Shown piece by piece: positions 49,154 through 60,981 of a stretch of DNA of 64,000 nt. This stretch comes from Brevipalpus yothersi (taxonomy: Eukaryota > Arthropoda > Arachnida > Trombidiformes > Tenuipalpidae), in the NCBI GenBank assembly GCA_003956705.1, contig QZCP01000102.1, positions 1 to 64,000 of the forward strand, given 5' to 3'. A model generated the notes under the pieces. The model was not told the origin of the DNA, ran no database searches, and saw only the letters and a program-made list of their open reading frames with translations. The first letter of the stretch is position 1, and each line of letters starts with the position of its first letter. A program made the translations under genes and the position numbers.

Positions 49154-50926
49154 GAAACTCATAGACGTCAAAATTTTCTCTCTCTCTTTCTTTCTTTCTT
49201 TCTTTTTCTCTCTATTCCTCTGTCTTCTTTCATACTATGACGATATTCGTTTTCACGCTGCCTCTCCTTACAGTAATCCACACACTTTCCTATGCTCTCC
49301 CCCTCTGCCACATTCCTTTCTGCTCATTCCACCACACTCTGTTCCATATAATGATAATAATAATAAAAAGTCTGTTATATTTTCATTAAGATTGTTTCAA
49401 AGCGAATTGATCTGTCACCTTGATGCTGTAATCTCTTTTTACTCTTCCGCATAAGCTGAAAGTGAAACTGTTTTGCTGATCTCTTTTTCTTTCTCACTAA
49501 TTTGATCGATTGATTGATTGTGTGCGTGTGTGTATTTTAGATCAAGATTGATCAAGATGAAGATTGGATCGTGATTAGCACTTTTGAATATATATTCTTA
49601 ATGGCCATTTGATCATCAATCTAATTTTCAACTTGAGCAGAAATTTGATATCTCTTTTGCTCAACTCTTCTGAGTCTTCGTTTCATTTTGATTTTTTTGA
49701 TCTCTTCTTTCGATTAATTAATCTCATAGTCATTTTAATTTAAATTTATCATCACCATCACATTTCAATCTTCTTCTCTTTATCATAATATTTGGAGACC
49801 CAAATCTTCAAGGTTTTTTTTGTGGTTCCTCAAAAATAAAATTTTCTTTCGTCAACATTCAACTGCTCCTTTTATCCCATAGCAATCGTTTCGGTATAAG
49901 TTTTCACCATCTATCGGATCGCCATCACAAGAACCGATTTTAATTGGTAGTATGAGAATCCCGAGAAGGCAAAAAAATATGAAAAGGCAAACTTACTTAC
50001 CATAGTCTATCAGCCAGACAGGCAGACAGTCTAGCGAATCTTCAACAATGTCCCCAACGGAAAGAGTAATTAGAACGGGAAAGTGCCAAAAATTGATTTG
50101 TTTTGCACTTTAGAGCGAGTAAGAAATAGAGAGAGAGAGGATGGTATTAATTTATTTAACTACTACTGTTACTCCTTTTTCAATTATTGCCTAGGTATCT
50201 GTGTGGTGCTTCTTGAGTGTTTTCGTTGCCTTCATGTTACATGTTGATTTCACGATGGATAACATCCTGAGGATGTGGTTGAGGGATGATCATTCGGCCT
50301 TGGGAGTTCGTACCTTCATCAGACGCTCTCACCTCGCTGGTTATGTTACAGTGTACTCAGTTAGCATGTGAACGATCAGGACGATGAGGTATACTTTTTT
50401 CTTGGAATTTACACATAAACATGTGATGATATGGTGGGGACAAGATTGGCTCAATATTTGAACTTTGCATATCAAATGAGAATGAATCTTTTATGCATTG
50501 AGATAAGATATCTTTCTCTTTCCTGACTGGCTGGATTGAGATCAAATTGAACTTTGATGAACCATCTTTCGATTCCCCACTTTACACTGTTGAGCCAACC
50601 AGAATTTGCATACCAAAATAAGATTGAACTAGATAAACAGATTGTATAATGATTCAATAGTATATAATATTGCATGGAAGAAAATTTTTTTCTCCCATCA
50701 CAACATCAATCGTAACATTAAACTTTTATTATTACATCACTTTTTTCGCGCCAACTTTTTTGAAACACCTGATCATGTGTGCGAATGTTTACGCTTGTGA
50801 AATGCGATCGTCCAAAAGCATGCTTCAATTGATGTCGAATGTTCATTTGTGTCTCGATTTTTTGGATAAGTTTTTTGTGTGATTAAATTATTGTGTGTGT
50901 GTATTTCGGCAAGTATCTTGACATCG
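49154..50926. other. Intergenic QPRT-ELP2
   Basis: 3' untranslated region of QPRT on the left (pyrimidine-rich), then AT-rich sequence with no recognisable gene, and the ELP2 5' flank on the right. Confidence 0.5.
49362..49367 (+). terminator. Polyadenylation signal AATAAA of QPRT
   Basis: AATAAA within an ATAATAATAATAAAA stretch, 209 bases after the QPRT stop, followed by T-rich sequence. Confidence 0.5.
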
Positions 50927-53491
50927 ATGATGGGTACCACTGATTTGGATCATGAACTTTCCTATTTAAGTGCCAGTTGCAATAGAAAACCTCACTCATT
51001 TGATTTGAGAGATGATGTTGTGTTGTATCCTTCGTCGAACAGTATTTGTTTGTATAATTTGGAAAAGCATCATCATATTCAGGTGATTAATTATCATTCC
51101 AAGCAAGTCAATCGAGTACGATGGATTAGAACAAGTAAGAGAAGATTGAGGTGTTGCCTTATTCTTGGCGAAAAAGAAATGTATCATATTTATTGTTTAT
51201 CGAAATATAGGGTACGACAGAGAATTGGATGCTTTCTCATCGAGCTCATTAGATGGTCAAGCCCTCATTTGGGTATCGAAAAAGTCGAAACAATTTTATG
51301 AAAAGAAATACCTTATCACTGGTCCTGAAGGAGGTTTCATAACTCATGACTCGATTTATTTACATTGGTTAGCTGGTGATCAGTCTTATCATTATATCAC
51401 TTGTTGTTCAACAAATGACGAAAGACTCAAAGTTTGGATTGACGACAGTGAAGCAGCCTCCTTAGACGTTAATCAATACATATTCGACATCTGTATTTCC
51501 CTCAAAAGTAGCCTTCCCAAGGACACTCTTCTGATAGCTTTTGCAGGCAGTGATAAGAATGTACATTTAGTCTCATTTCATCGGGAGAAAAAACTCCAAA
51601 AGCTCATAGAGCTTCCTGGTCATGAAGATTGGATACAATCCCTTGATATCATAACTTTATTCTCAGGTATCACTTTCATCGCCTCAGGCTCTCAGGATAA
51701 TTTCATAAGAGTTTGGAAGCTCTCAACATTCGACTCGGAACACTCGTCTCGTAGAGGTAGACTTTTCACAATTAATAAGAGCGAATTTGAAGTAGAGCTT
51801 GAAACAGTCCTCCTAAGTCATGAAGCTTGGGTATACTCAGTACAATTGATTGCAAGTTCCAACAATCAACTCTTTCTACTATCTGCTTCAATGGATAAGA
51901 GCATTATATTGTGGCAACAGCCCCAGGAAAATGATATCTGGACCGAAATGGTGCGTGTTGGAGAGGTTGGTGGTAGTGCATTGGGTTTTTTGGGTGCTCT
52001 AATAAAACCTGATCTTAATGCAATCATTGGACAAGGCTACAATGGCGCTTTGCACGTATGGTCTTGCAATCCGACTTACAATGTTTGGGATCCATCAATT
52101 GGAATTGGAGGGCACTCAGATTGTGTAAATGATCTCTGTTGGGAGCCATCTGGAAATTATTTACTGACCTGCTCTAAAGACCAAACAACTAGGTTACATG
52201 GACCATGGATACAAAGTAACGATGGTGATATGTCATGGCATGAACTTGCTCGACCGCAAATTCATGGATATGATCTCAATTGTTTATGCTCTATTGATGG
52301 GGTTACCTTTGCCTGTGGAGCCGAAGAAAAAGTGGTTCGAATATTGGGAGCAACTGAGAGTTTCGTATCAAGCATGAAAAATATGGCAGGAGCTGATATT
52401 CTCGCTAATGCAAGAAACAAGCGAGAGCTTCCAAAATGGGCCAGTGTCCCCCCTCTTGGGTTATCAAATAAAGCAATTTATAGTGATATTGATATGGACC
52501 AACACTTCAAATCTGTGATCCTAACAAAGCCTCCTCTCGAAGAAACACTTGGACAAAATACTCTTTGGCCAGAGATTCAGAAACTTTATGGACATAGTTA
52601 TGAGATAGCTGCACTTTCCTGCAACAATAAGGGAACTATGCTCGCTTCTGCATGTAGAGCAACGAAATCAGTTTTTGCGACCATCATTTTATGGGATATT
52701 CGCAATGATTTCAAAAAGATTTCCGAAGCTTCATTCCATAATCTCACTGTGACACAAATAAGATTTTCCCCTGATGACAACTTTATGCTCACAGTTTCAC
52801 GAGATCGTACTTGGTGTCTCTTCCGAATTAAAGATTCTGGTGAAGAATTCACAATAGAACGTTTAACTAGTAGCCAAAAAACTGGCTCTCATAACCGTAT
52901 CATATGGGACGCTTCTTGGACACCTGATAGTCACTACTTTCTCACTTGCTCGAGAGATAAAAGAGCAATCTTCTGGATTTTAAGAAATGAATCTGGTCAA
53001 ATTGATATTGAAGCTTTGAGTAGTCACACATCTAAAGAATCTATACCAAGCGTCGATATTGCAAGTTGTAAAATACGCAACGATTACCTTGTAGCATTGG
53101 CTCTGGAAAGCGGTTCAATAGATATTTTCTCTTGGAGTTTGGAGTCTGGCTGGAAACTCAAGATGCAAATCAATAGGTGAGACCTTAGATTACAGCCCAG
53201 CAATATTCATTAATTTCTTTTCACTTTAGCCATCATGCGATCGTTCATCGTGTCCGGTTCCAACCAAAATCTTCAACATCGACCGGTGATTGGCTCCTCG
53301 CCTCGTGCAGTGATGATAGAAAAGTTTGCATTCATCGCTTAATCGAACGAAGTACCAATATTCCTATCCAGGAAGGACTGATCCCAGCATCCTACGAAGT
53401 TAATGAAGTTATAGAAGATGATGAGAAAATCGAAGTAGCTTCTTCAATTGCTGCTGTGGACGAATCTGTTGACTCTACAGCTGTTAGCTGA
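50927..53491 (+). CDS. ELP2: Elongator complex subunit 2 (WD40)
   Basis: Three exons, 50927-51134, 51211-53176 and 53230-53491, giving 811 residues against about 826 in human. ELP2 is the twin WD40-propeller scaffold of Elongator, which makes the mcm5/ncm5 modification on tRNA wobble uridines. Conserved blocks include GHEDWIQSL, LLSASMDKSIILWQ, VRVGEVGG, ARPQIHGYDLNCL, GLSNKAIY, LGQNTLWPEIQKLYGHSYEIAALSC (split here by position), VTQIRFSPDDNF, SRDRTW and SRDKRAIFW. The start is at the tandem ATG ATG at 50927. The first intron is inferred from a GTAAGA donor and ATATAG acceptor that restore the frame between WIRT and YDREL. Its sequence is open in one frame, so annotation tools may shift this junction. 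Confidence 0.93.
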
Positions 53492-53751
53492 ACTTAAATT
53501 TTGTGCTACTGTTCATCTAAATTATAATCGCTCATTTGTTCATAAGCTTGTTACAAAAATGTTCAATGATATATTTCTTACACATACAGCCTTTAATTGC
53601 ATGCAGCAAAACTTTTAGGAGTTGCCTCCTCATGTTATGCCTCATGCCTCTCTTGTTAAAGTTTAAACAGAAAGATGCTGTCATTTCTTGATTGATATGA
53701 ATTGCATGTACATGTAAAGTAATCCTCCTGTAAAAGAACTTTGAACATCGA

Positions 53752-53823
53752 GCGTCAGTGGTATAGCGGTTAGCATAGTTGCCTTCCAAGCAATTGACCC
53801 GGGTTCGACTCCCGGCTGACGCA
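53752..53823 (+). tRNA. tRNA-Gly (anticodon UCC)
   Basis: A 72-base cloverleaf. The acceptor stem pairs GCGTCAG with CTGACGC and has an A discriminator. The D-arm box A region is TGGTATAGCGGTTAGCAT. The anticodon stem-loop is GTTGC-CTTCCAA-GCAAT with TCC at positions 34-36. The T-arm is CCCGG-GTTCGACT-CCCGG, containing box B. A TTTTT pol III terminator follows directly. No intron and no encoded CCA. It decodes GGA and GGG glycine codons. It lies 260 bp after the ELP2 stop. Confidence 0.97.
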
Positions 53824-54468
53824 TTTTTGCCATTTTAATAATAGTTTGAAGTTCGATCTTTTCGCGATATTCTATTTTCATATCTCTCGGCATTTGTCCG
53901 GATCATCATGTTGCGCACCTTGGAAAAATTTTCTGCCATTGGCACGGTCCTACGTACATTAACTGAAATTTTCTTAGAGTCAATCGATGCCTTAGTGATG
54001 CTTCAAGTGTTGAATAGTTTTCTACCTTTTCTTCGTTACGACGATGGTAGAATTTTTTCTCTCAAAAAATCCGTTTATAACAAGAATCGAAACTTTTAAT
54101 CTTTAAAAAATTGCATACATCTCTCAGTAGATGAGTTGCCGAGATAAGTCTATTCTGCATATTTGATTGAAGTAAATCGATATTGACTAAGGAATGGTGA
54201 GCATCTTCATAAATAACCAGGATTCTCATATCAGAAGACCAGAAGCTCAAGACAATAACCAACTCGAATTCCATCTTGCAAGGATCCTTTAATTTCCATA
54301 GGCTAATACACTACGAGGGTATCGAGAGATTTAAAGACATTTTTCTTTGATTTTTGCCGCCTTGAGAGAAGCGCTTTGCTCGAATATTTTGTTTCAATCA
54401 AAACAAAACTTGCGTCTGCCCGATGTTTGCACGTGCTGTGTTTAAAAGTTCCGTTTTATTTGTTTCTA
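53824..54468. other. Gap between tRNA-Gly and FDXR
   Basis: AT-rich; contains the FDXR 5' flank. Short frames here have no recognisable family features. Confidence 0.5.
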
Positions 54469-56176
54469 ATGTTACTCAGATCTCTTTTGTCCAACGGTGA
54501 TCTATTGCTTCAATCAACTGGTAGCAGATTTCTTTGTAAACGATGTATTCAAAACATCAGGATCGGTATAATCGGCTCAGGTCCAGCAGGTTTCTACACT
54601 GCACAGGCTTTGCTCAAAGTAAGTGATGTCTTGGGTGTCTGATAATTTGTTTTATAGCTGTTAATATTATCAAATGCTCGCCGAATTTTCAGGATGAACG
54701 AGTAAATATAGACATATATGAAAAATATCCAGTGCCTTTTGGACTGATAAGGTTTGGTGTAGCTCCAGATCATCAATCGGTCAAGGTGAGTTCTATCAAT
54801 TCTTGCTCACTTTTGATTTAATACTGATTGCAACTCGTTATTTTGATTAGAATGTTATCAAGTCTTTCACAAACACTGCCCTCAACAAAAGAGTAACTTT
54901 TTACGGTAATGTTGGAGTTGGAACTGATTTATCACTAAAAGAACTTCGTAAGGCCTATCACGGTATTGTTCTTTGCTATGGTGCATCAGAGGATAGAAAG
55001 TTGAACATAGAAGGGGAAGATTTGGTTAACGTTATTCCTGCCAGAAGATTTGTCGGATGGTATAATGGCATCCCACAGGATGCAGATCTCAAAGTCAATC
55101 TTAATGCAGAGAGTGTTGTCATTGTAGGACATGGCAATGTTGCTCTTGATTGTGCTCGAATACTACTATCACCAGTAGAGGAAGCTCTTAAGGTGAGAGA
55201 AACATAATCCCCTCAAGTCAAGGTGTTGATGAATTTTCGTACCAATTTTTTCAGAGTACCGATATCACTGAACACTCATTGAATGCTCTCAGGGAAAGTA
55301 AAGTTAAGACAGTTTATATTGTTGGTAGGAGAGGGCCATTGCAAGTTTCTTTCACCATTAAGGAACTCCGTGAACTAACTAAAATCCCAGGTGTTGACAC
55401 GATCGTTTCGAGAAGCGATTTCGAAAGCCTTAGTCCTCAGATCATTGTAAGTTTTTCTCATGCTCAGATTGAGGCAAAATTCTCAATTTTTTTCCATTTG
55501 ATCTTTGAAGGAGAATCTACCAAGACCGAAGAAGCGCCTGACAGAATTCTTGGTCAACCTTGCTAAGGAGCCAAATTTCCATAACAACTTTAAAAAGTGT
55601 GTGATTTTATTCCAAAGATCCCCTCTCAAGATCTTGGGTAATAAAAGAGGAGAGGTCGACTCTGTTATTCTAGGTGTCAATGAGCTGAGGGAAGAAGATG
55701 GACATATTCGAGCATATCCGAGTGGGAAGACAGAAGAGGTTCGATGTGGACTCTTTTTGAGAAGTATTGGATTTCGAGCCGTCTCAATTGACGAGTCAAT
55801 ACCAATGGATGACAAGACTGGAGTAATCAAGAACAGCAATGGAAAGATTGAAGGTGTAGGAGAAGGATTATATTGTAGTGGTTGGGCTGCAACAGGGGCA
55901 ACCGGTGTTATTCTTGGGACGATGAATGCTAGCTTTGAAATCGCTGGACATATTCTCAAAGATCTTGAGGCGAACGTGGAAAACTTGGGAGAGAAACCCG
56001 GAAGTTCTAGGATTATCAAGTCATTGCAAGAAAAAGGAATCGAAGTGGTAACTTTTCAAGATTGGCAAAGAATAGATGAATTAGAGCGTGATATAGGATT
56101 GAAAAAAGGTAAACCTAGAGAAAAGCTCATCAATCAGGATGACATGGTTAAAGTCGTGAAAGACAAGAGCTTATGA
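54469..56176 (+). CDS. FDXR: NADPH:adrenodoxin (ferredoxin) oxidoreductase, mitochondrial
   Basis: Five exons, 54469-54618, 54693-54785, 54851-55192, 55255-55446 and 55511-56176, all phase 0, giving 480 residues (human 491). The FAD flavoprotein passes electrons from NADPH to mitochondrial ferredoxin for Fe-S cluster assembly, haem A and, in arthropods, ecdysteroid P450s. Residues 1-30 are rich in Leu, Ser and Arg without acids after residue 11, a plausible mitochondrial presequence. The FAD-binding motif is GIIGSGPAG (from residue 33). Further blocks are PFGLIRFGVAPDHQ, VIVGHGNVALDCARIL (NADPH site), YIVGRRGPLQVSFTIKELREL and WAATGATGVILGTM. Nothing is missing. An AATAAA lies about 90 bp after the stop. 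Confidence 0.96.
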
Positions 56177-56774
56177 GAAGGACGCCTTTCCAACTCACTC
56201 ATTTTTTCTGTTAAATTTTTAGCACAATTTTGCCTCTCTCATACAATGAGAATCGTTTATCGAGAATAAAATTTTTTCAAATCTACCTTCTTTTTGTTCT
56301 CCAAATACTGGAATACTGGATAGTTGAATGAAGTTCTAGGGCTTATGTCTTTTAGAACATCATAAAGAAGCGTCGAAAATTAACTTCTCATAGAACCGAC
56401 TACCTGTGAAAATTTTTCAATCATAGTTTTATCGTTGCATGATCTTATTCTTGCTATGAAGCAAGCTTTTTCGAACATATTTGATAAATATTTTGGGTTC
56501 AAATTCCGAAATTGGGTGAATTTAAGTCAAGTAAAGGTCAAAAATTGCGTAATTTTTCATTGAAAAAAGAAAAAATTTTTTTTTCTCGGCCTCAAACACG
56601 CCATCTACTTTCTCAATTTTGAAGAAGAAAATTCAAATTGAAAAACATTGAAAAAACCGAGAATCATGTTGTGAAAGCTGTTCAACATTAATTCGATTAA
56701 TTTAATTAATTACTTAATCAATTCGATGAATATTTCGCTTAAAACTCTTTGACTATCAACATCACATCATCACA
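56177..56774. other. Intergenic FDXR-cornichon
   Basis: FDXR 3' region followed by very AT-rich sequence with TTAATTAATTA near 56700, then the cornichon leader. No gene is seen. Confidence 0.5.
56265..56270 (+). terminator. Polyadenylation signal AATAAA of FDXR
   Basis: AATAAA 89 bases after the FDXR stop, followed by a T-rich stretch. Confidence 0.6.
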
Positions 56775-57501
56775 ATGGGCTTCACATTTGCTGCGTTCTC
56801 GTACATTCTTGCCTTGATTCTGGACGCTTTCCTCATCTTCCTAGGTGTCTTTCATGTGAGTATTTTTCATTCGTGATGTTGACCCTTGATTTGATGTGCT
56901 GATTGTTGCAGTGAATATGATCACTCAATTATGATTTGCATCTATAATCATTCCAGCAACTATGCAGTCTCCATTCATAATGATGTTTGTTTTCATTTTT
57001 CACAGATAATTGCGTTCGATGAACTGAAGACAGACTTTAAGAATCCCATTGATCAGTGTAACACTTTGAATCCTCTGGTCATACCAGAATACGCTACTCA
57101 CATATTATTCAACATAGTATTTTTGGTTGCTGGAGAATTTATCACTGTTCTCCTTAATATTCCTCTAATTGCTTACCATATTCATCGGTAAGTTGTCTTA
57201 TGCATCCTCTATTATTTGGGTGAAGGTCACCAGGAATAACCGGAACTTGCTGTATATACTGATGTCTTCTAAACTGTGCCTGTATTTTATCAGTATAATA
57301 ATTTTCGTTTGTTTTTCTAGGTATGCTCATCGTCCTGCTGGTATGAGAGGACCAGGACTTTATGATCCCACCACAATAATGAATAGTGACCAAATGACTC
57401 GCGTCACTCGTGAGGGTTGGTTTAAACTGGCTTTCTATTTACTCTCATTTTTCTACTATCTATACGGGATGATTGTTTCTCTGATTAAAGTTGCTAATTA
57501 G
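56775..57501 (+). CDS. cni: Cornichon (ER cargo receptor)
   Basis: Three exons, 56775-56855, 57006-57187 and 57321-57501, giving 147 residues. It is a small ER/Golgi membrane protein that loads transmembrane cargo such as TGF-alpha-type ligands (Gurken in Drosophila) or receptors into COPII vesicles. Conserved features: the MGFTFAAFSYILAL start, IIAFDELKTDFKNPIDQCN, LNPLVIPEY, GPGLYDPTTIMN, and the C-terminal helix LAFYLLSFFYYLYGMI. The sequence fits the CNIH1/cni group. It is tail-to-tail with the COA1-like gene, whose stop codon is only 154 bp away. Confidence 0.96.
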
Positions 57502-57595
57502 AAATTCCATTCTCAAGATTTTCCCACCACATATAAATTTATGATTTTTTCCCTTTTTTTCTCAGTCTCTATCTCTCGAAATAACTTTATCATCA

Positions 57596-57601
57596 AATAA
57601 A
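57596..57601 (+). terminator. Polyadenylation signal AATAAA of cornichon
   Basis: AATAAA 95 bases after the cornichon stop and 55 bases before the stop of the convergent COA1-like gene, so the two 3' untranslated regions probably overlap. Confidence 0.55.
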
Positions 57602-57655
57602 TCGAAAAAGACGTATTTTTTACTAGGCTTGTGTTCAATATTCAATGAAAAAAGT

Positions 57656-58117
57656 TCAAATGCTCTCCATGAAGACTTTAGCTTCACTATCGGTTTCATT
57701 TGAGAAAATAATCAATTTCTTCTCTAGATGCTCCTCAAACAGCCGTACTTCAACTCGCTTTAATGCCCATCTGTCCTCATATTTCATTCCATAAATGTTG
57801 GCAAACGCATTCTTTCGTGAGCCTTTGAATTCGATGGCAATCATGGCGCTATCATCATAGATTCTATGAATCAAGGTATCAACGAACCGAATTCGCTTGA
57901 ATCTGATCGGTTCACCAATAATATTCTTGACTATTACGTTCCTGGAGATCAAAGATTTCCCTTCGGCCACAAAATCAAACTTGTCTTCCAATGCATACTC
58001 TAGTCCGTAGATGAAATAAGCTCCTATTGCAGTTGAAATAGCGCCAGCCACAATTAGCTTGGGAAGAGCGAAAAAGTTACCCAATGATGGCAATATTCTG
58101 CTGAATCGAGTGGACAT
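57656..58117 (-). CDS. COA1/TIM21-like mitochondrial membrane protein
   Basis: Single-exon frame of 153 residues from the ATG at 58117; the frame is open further upstream but without another ATG. One hydrophobic helix (about residues 20-45, LIVAGAISTAIGAYFIYGL) follows a short basic N-terminus. The soluble part has the pattern IGEPIRFKRIRFVD, then FKGSRKNAFANIYG, then RWALKRVEV. This matches the order in COA1 (C7orf44), a cytochrome oxidase/complex I assembly factor: LGPPL..., GSKSEG..., RWHLDEV. The match is from memory and limited, so TIM21 or an unassigned relative is possible. An acceptor-like CACATAG at about 58169 and a GTAAGC donor at 58250 suggest a 5' untranslated intron. Confidence 0.6.
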   Translation of the reverse strand: MSTRFSRILPSLGNFFALPKLIVAGAISTAIGAYFIYGLEYALEDKFDFVAEGKSLISRNVIVKNIIGEPIRFKRIRFVDTLIHRIYDDSAMIAIEFKGSRKNAFANIYGMKYEDRWALKRVEVRLFEEHLEKKLIIFSNETDSEAKVFMESI

Positions 58118-59309
58118 TTCCTCCGATCCCCACAATACCGAGCCTGATTGATCGCTTGAATCATTTACCTATGTGCCAAAAATGATAAAGTTTGATGATC
58201 AAAACATAAGTTCACTTTGAGCATTCCAAACAATTCCATGTAAAGCTTACCTTTTCCTTCAATTTTCCGGCCACACTGAACTCAATGCAAACATATCACA
58301 TGATTTTTACACTAAATTCAATATGATTAGAACTATCTCAGACTATTCAAACTCGATGATCGAGCGCAATCAAAGCATACGAATTATATCATCTGAAAGT
58401 CATTCCATGATCAACATCATGCTCTCTCGCTATCTGAATCACAACACTTGAAACATGTGAACGAAACGATGTTTAATAGCGCTATCATAAGCGCACATTT
58501 CGAATGTGAATAATCCGATTGTGTGAACTTTTTTCTTATGGTCTAAAATTTTTCTCTTTTTCAATGTGTCTCCGTATTTAATCTCTATTAGAATGATTTT
58601 GAATCGCATTCAATCGTTTTCTCTTCCCCAGAGTTTGTTTGATGACGGGATCAATACTTTCGATCGACAATCGGAATGATATGTCTTTTCCATAGCTTAA
58701 AGTTTCCATGCAAGAAAAATATGTATGGCTAACTCGAATTCTTGTCTGATTTTTCCACAACAGGATGTCTGCCCACTTCTATCAAGAGATTTTCAAAAAG
58801 AACTCTATAATTAGATTCCAAGTTGTTGAGAAAATAATCTGATTACTGAACTATCTCTAGCGGCTGATCAGATTTGATAATTAACGGCTCCGTAGTTTAC
58901 ATAACTCCAGAAGCTTCGAGAGGGAGAGAGAGATAGAGATTAATTTTTTCCATTATCATTCATGATAATAGGAGATAAAAGGAGAGAGAATTTTCTCAAA
59001 ATCCCAATAATTAATACCAATGGATGAGATTAGTGATGCATTGTTCACGTGATAGCAATCGAGCGGAAATGCTTTCAGAATTATGGGATACTCATGTACA
59101 AGTGTCCTTTGATACTCTTGATATTAGATTTTTCCACTGGATTGAATCATAATAATCAGTTCGATTTCAAACTTATCCATCTACTTACCATAGTCTATGA
59201 AAAGTTTGATCATGAAAATCATCGGATCAAATTTTTTTTCTCTCTCCCTGATCATGAATTTGAAATGAGAATTTTTCTCTCTCTTCACGCGTTTGGCTCA
59301 TGACAGAGG

Positions 59310-59389
<80 letters not shown>

Positions 59390-60612
59390 TAAGTTCCTTG
59401 AGAACAGCCTCCGAACAAGTCATCTTCTTTCTCAAACAGTAGCCTGTGTGCCATCATGATTTCTTACTTCTTATCTCAAGGTGAAAAAACCTTGAAAAAA
59501 AGCAGAATAAAGATGAGAGAAAACAGAGAAGATGGCTTACGAGTGATTGAAAATTCATCATGCACTTCAATCGTCCAATCGATGATAGATTCAATAGGAT
59601 CAATGAGATTTCCTATCAATTATCAATTATCAGATCATGAGTACTCGGCTTTATCTTCCCAGCTATTTGGGGAAATTTTTCTCCTCCGTCAGCAACATGT
59701 AAAATGGGATGAAAAATTTGAATAAAATAGAATTTTACAATCATCGGTGCTTTCGAAATCAGACCGATATTTTGCTTGATAAAATCAACGAAAAATGAAT
59801 TGAACTGAGAACGAATTTTCAGAGGCCTCGAAGATTACAAGATTGAGGAAATGCTTTTGAATGCTGGATTATAGCGTTACCATAGTAGTTGATCAGGATG
59901 AATTCACGGAAATGAGCCAAGGAATGCTGGTGAGAGAGAGAGAGAATGTTATGAAACTTTGCCATCGAGATTTGCCACAATATCTGAGAAGAGTATCATG
60001 ATGCAGAGGAGATGCAGGAAAGAGAGTTAATGAATTCATCTTGAGATGTCTAGTGCAAAAATATGCCAGCAAGTCTGAGGATAAGTGTTGACTATATTTC
60101 ACTTCTCCTGAAATCGTCAAACCAGTTCCAATGATAATCATGAGGCATTAAATCGTAAAGCGATGGTTCTAAAAAGTTAAATTATTCCATCGAAAAAAAA
60201 ACGTATAAAATGACAAAAATTAAGGCACAACCAGTTTACGAGATATCTTTCTCTCTTCCTTGTCAATTAATAATAAAAATGATTGACCTGGAAAGGCCAA
60301 AAAAGGCCGATAAAAATGACACACACAAAGATATGCCTAAGTATAAAGTCAAAGAAAATGATTAATATTGAGGTGTCAAAGGCTAATCACACTCGCACAT
60401 CGAGAAACACAATCATGAGGAGGAGCAAAGAGATATGTCAAGTTATCCATATAAAAATGGTCAAACAACCTCATGACCTCTTCATTCATCTTCATTTCCA
60501 TCTCCATAGTCATCTTCATCGTATCGTTGTCTATGTTTTAATTGTTCAATTGTTTTGAGAAAATTTTCTCTATTACTTTCCATCTCTCGTGATATCAACC
60601 TAAGTGCTTCTA
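58118..60612. other. Intergenic, COA1-like to glycogen phosphorylase, 2.5 kb
   Basis: 5' flank of the COA1-like gene on the left, a long GA array at 59315, and the glycogen phosphorylase 5' region on the right. Frames within it have no family features. Confidence 0.5.
59315..59387. repeat. (AG)n microsatellite, 73 bp
   Basis: Long uninterrupted AG run between the COA1-like and glycogen phosphorylase genes. Confidence 0.95.
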
Positions 60613-60981
60613 ATGAATATGCAAACCAACGAATCAATAGACCATCACACTGTGGACCTTCGTTTCCGGCGGATTAGTGGTCGAAATGGCAATCAAGAGA
60701 ATGTAAAATCTAAGAGTGATATTGGTAATGGTGGTGGTGGTGAGGTAACATTGAATCTTAACCAAGACACCGAAGATGATGATCATGATCAAGCCAATGG
60801 CAAGAGAGAGCAAAGTAATTCAAAGAGTATTCAAAGTCTCACAAGCGCAATCTCTAGACAAACGAGATCTGATCATCATAATGATGAAGGTTTTTGTATC
60901 AGTTCCACACTTGGATCGGTTGGACGTAGATTAATTTTACTTTTTCGCCGAGTGATTTTCTTCTGGATCAAAGAGACAATC
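60613..60981 (+). other. In-frame N-terminal extension of glycogen phosphorylase (possible)
   Basis: A frame of 123 codons, beginning with ATG at 60613, runs without stop or visible splice site into the canonical phosphorylase start at 60982. Its composition is Asn/Asp/Ser-rich with a GGGG run and ends in a cationic hydrophobic stretch (RLILLFRRVIFFWIK). It resembles coding sequence more than the surrounding AT-rich DNA, but has no known domain. It may be a longer isoform or simply an open 5' leader. Confidence 0.4.

Noticed and set aside
50879..50926. Longer N-terminus for ELP2
   Set aside because: The extra frame begins with a non-ATG codon and is TG-repeat sequence; the tandem ATG at 50927 fits better.
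55483..56019. Antisense frame of 178 codons across FDXR exon 5
   Set aside because: Shadow of the strongly conserved FDXR coding sequence; no family features of its own.
60283..60558. 91-codon frame before glycogen phosphorylase
   Set aside because: Lys/His-rich AT-driven sequence with no family features and a stop before the phosphorylase frame.
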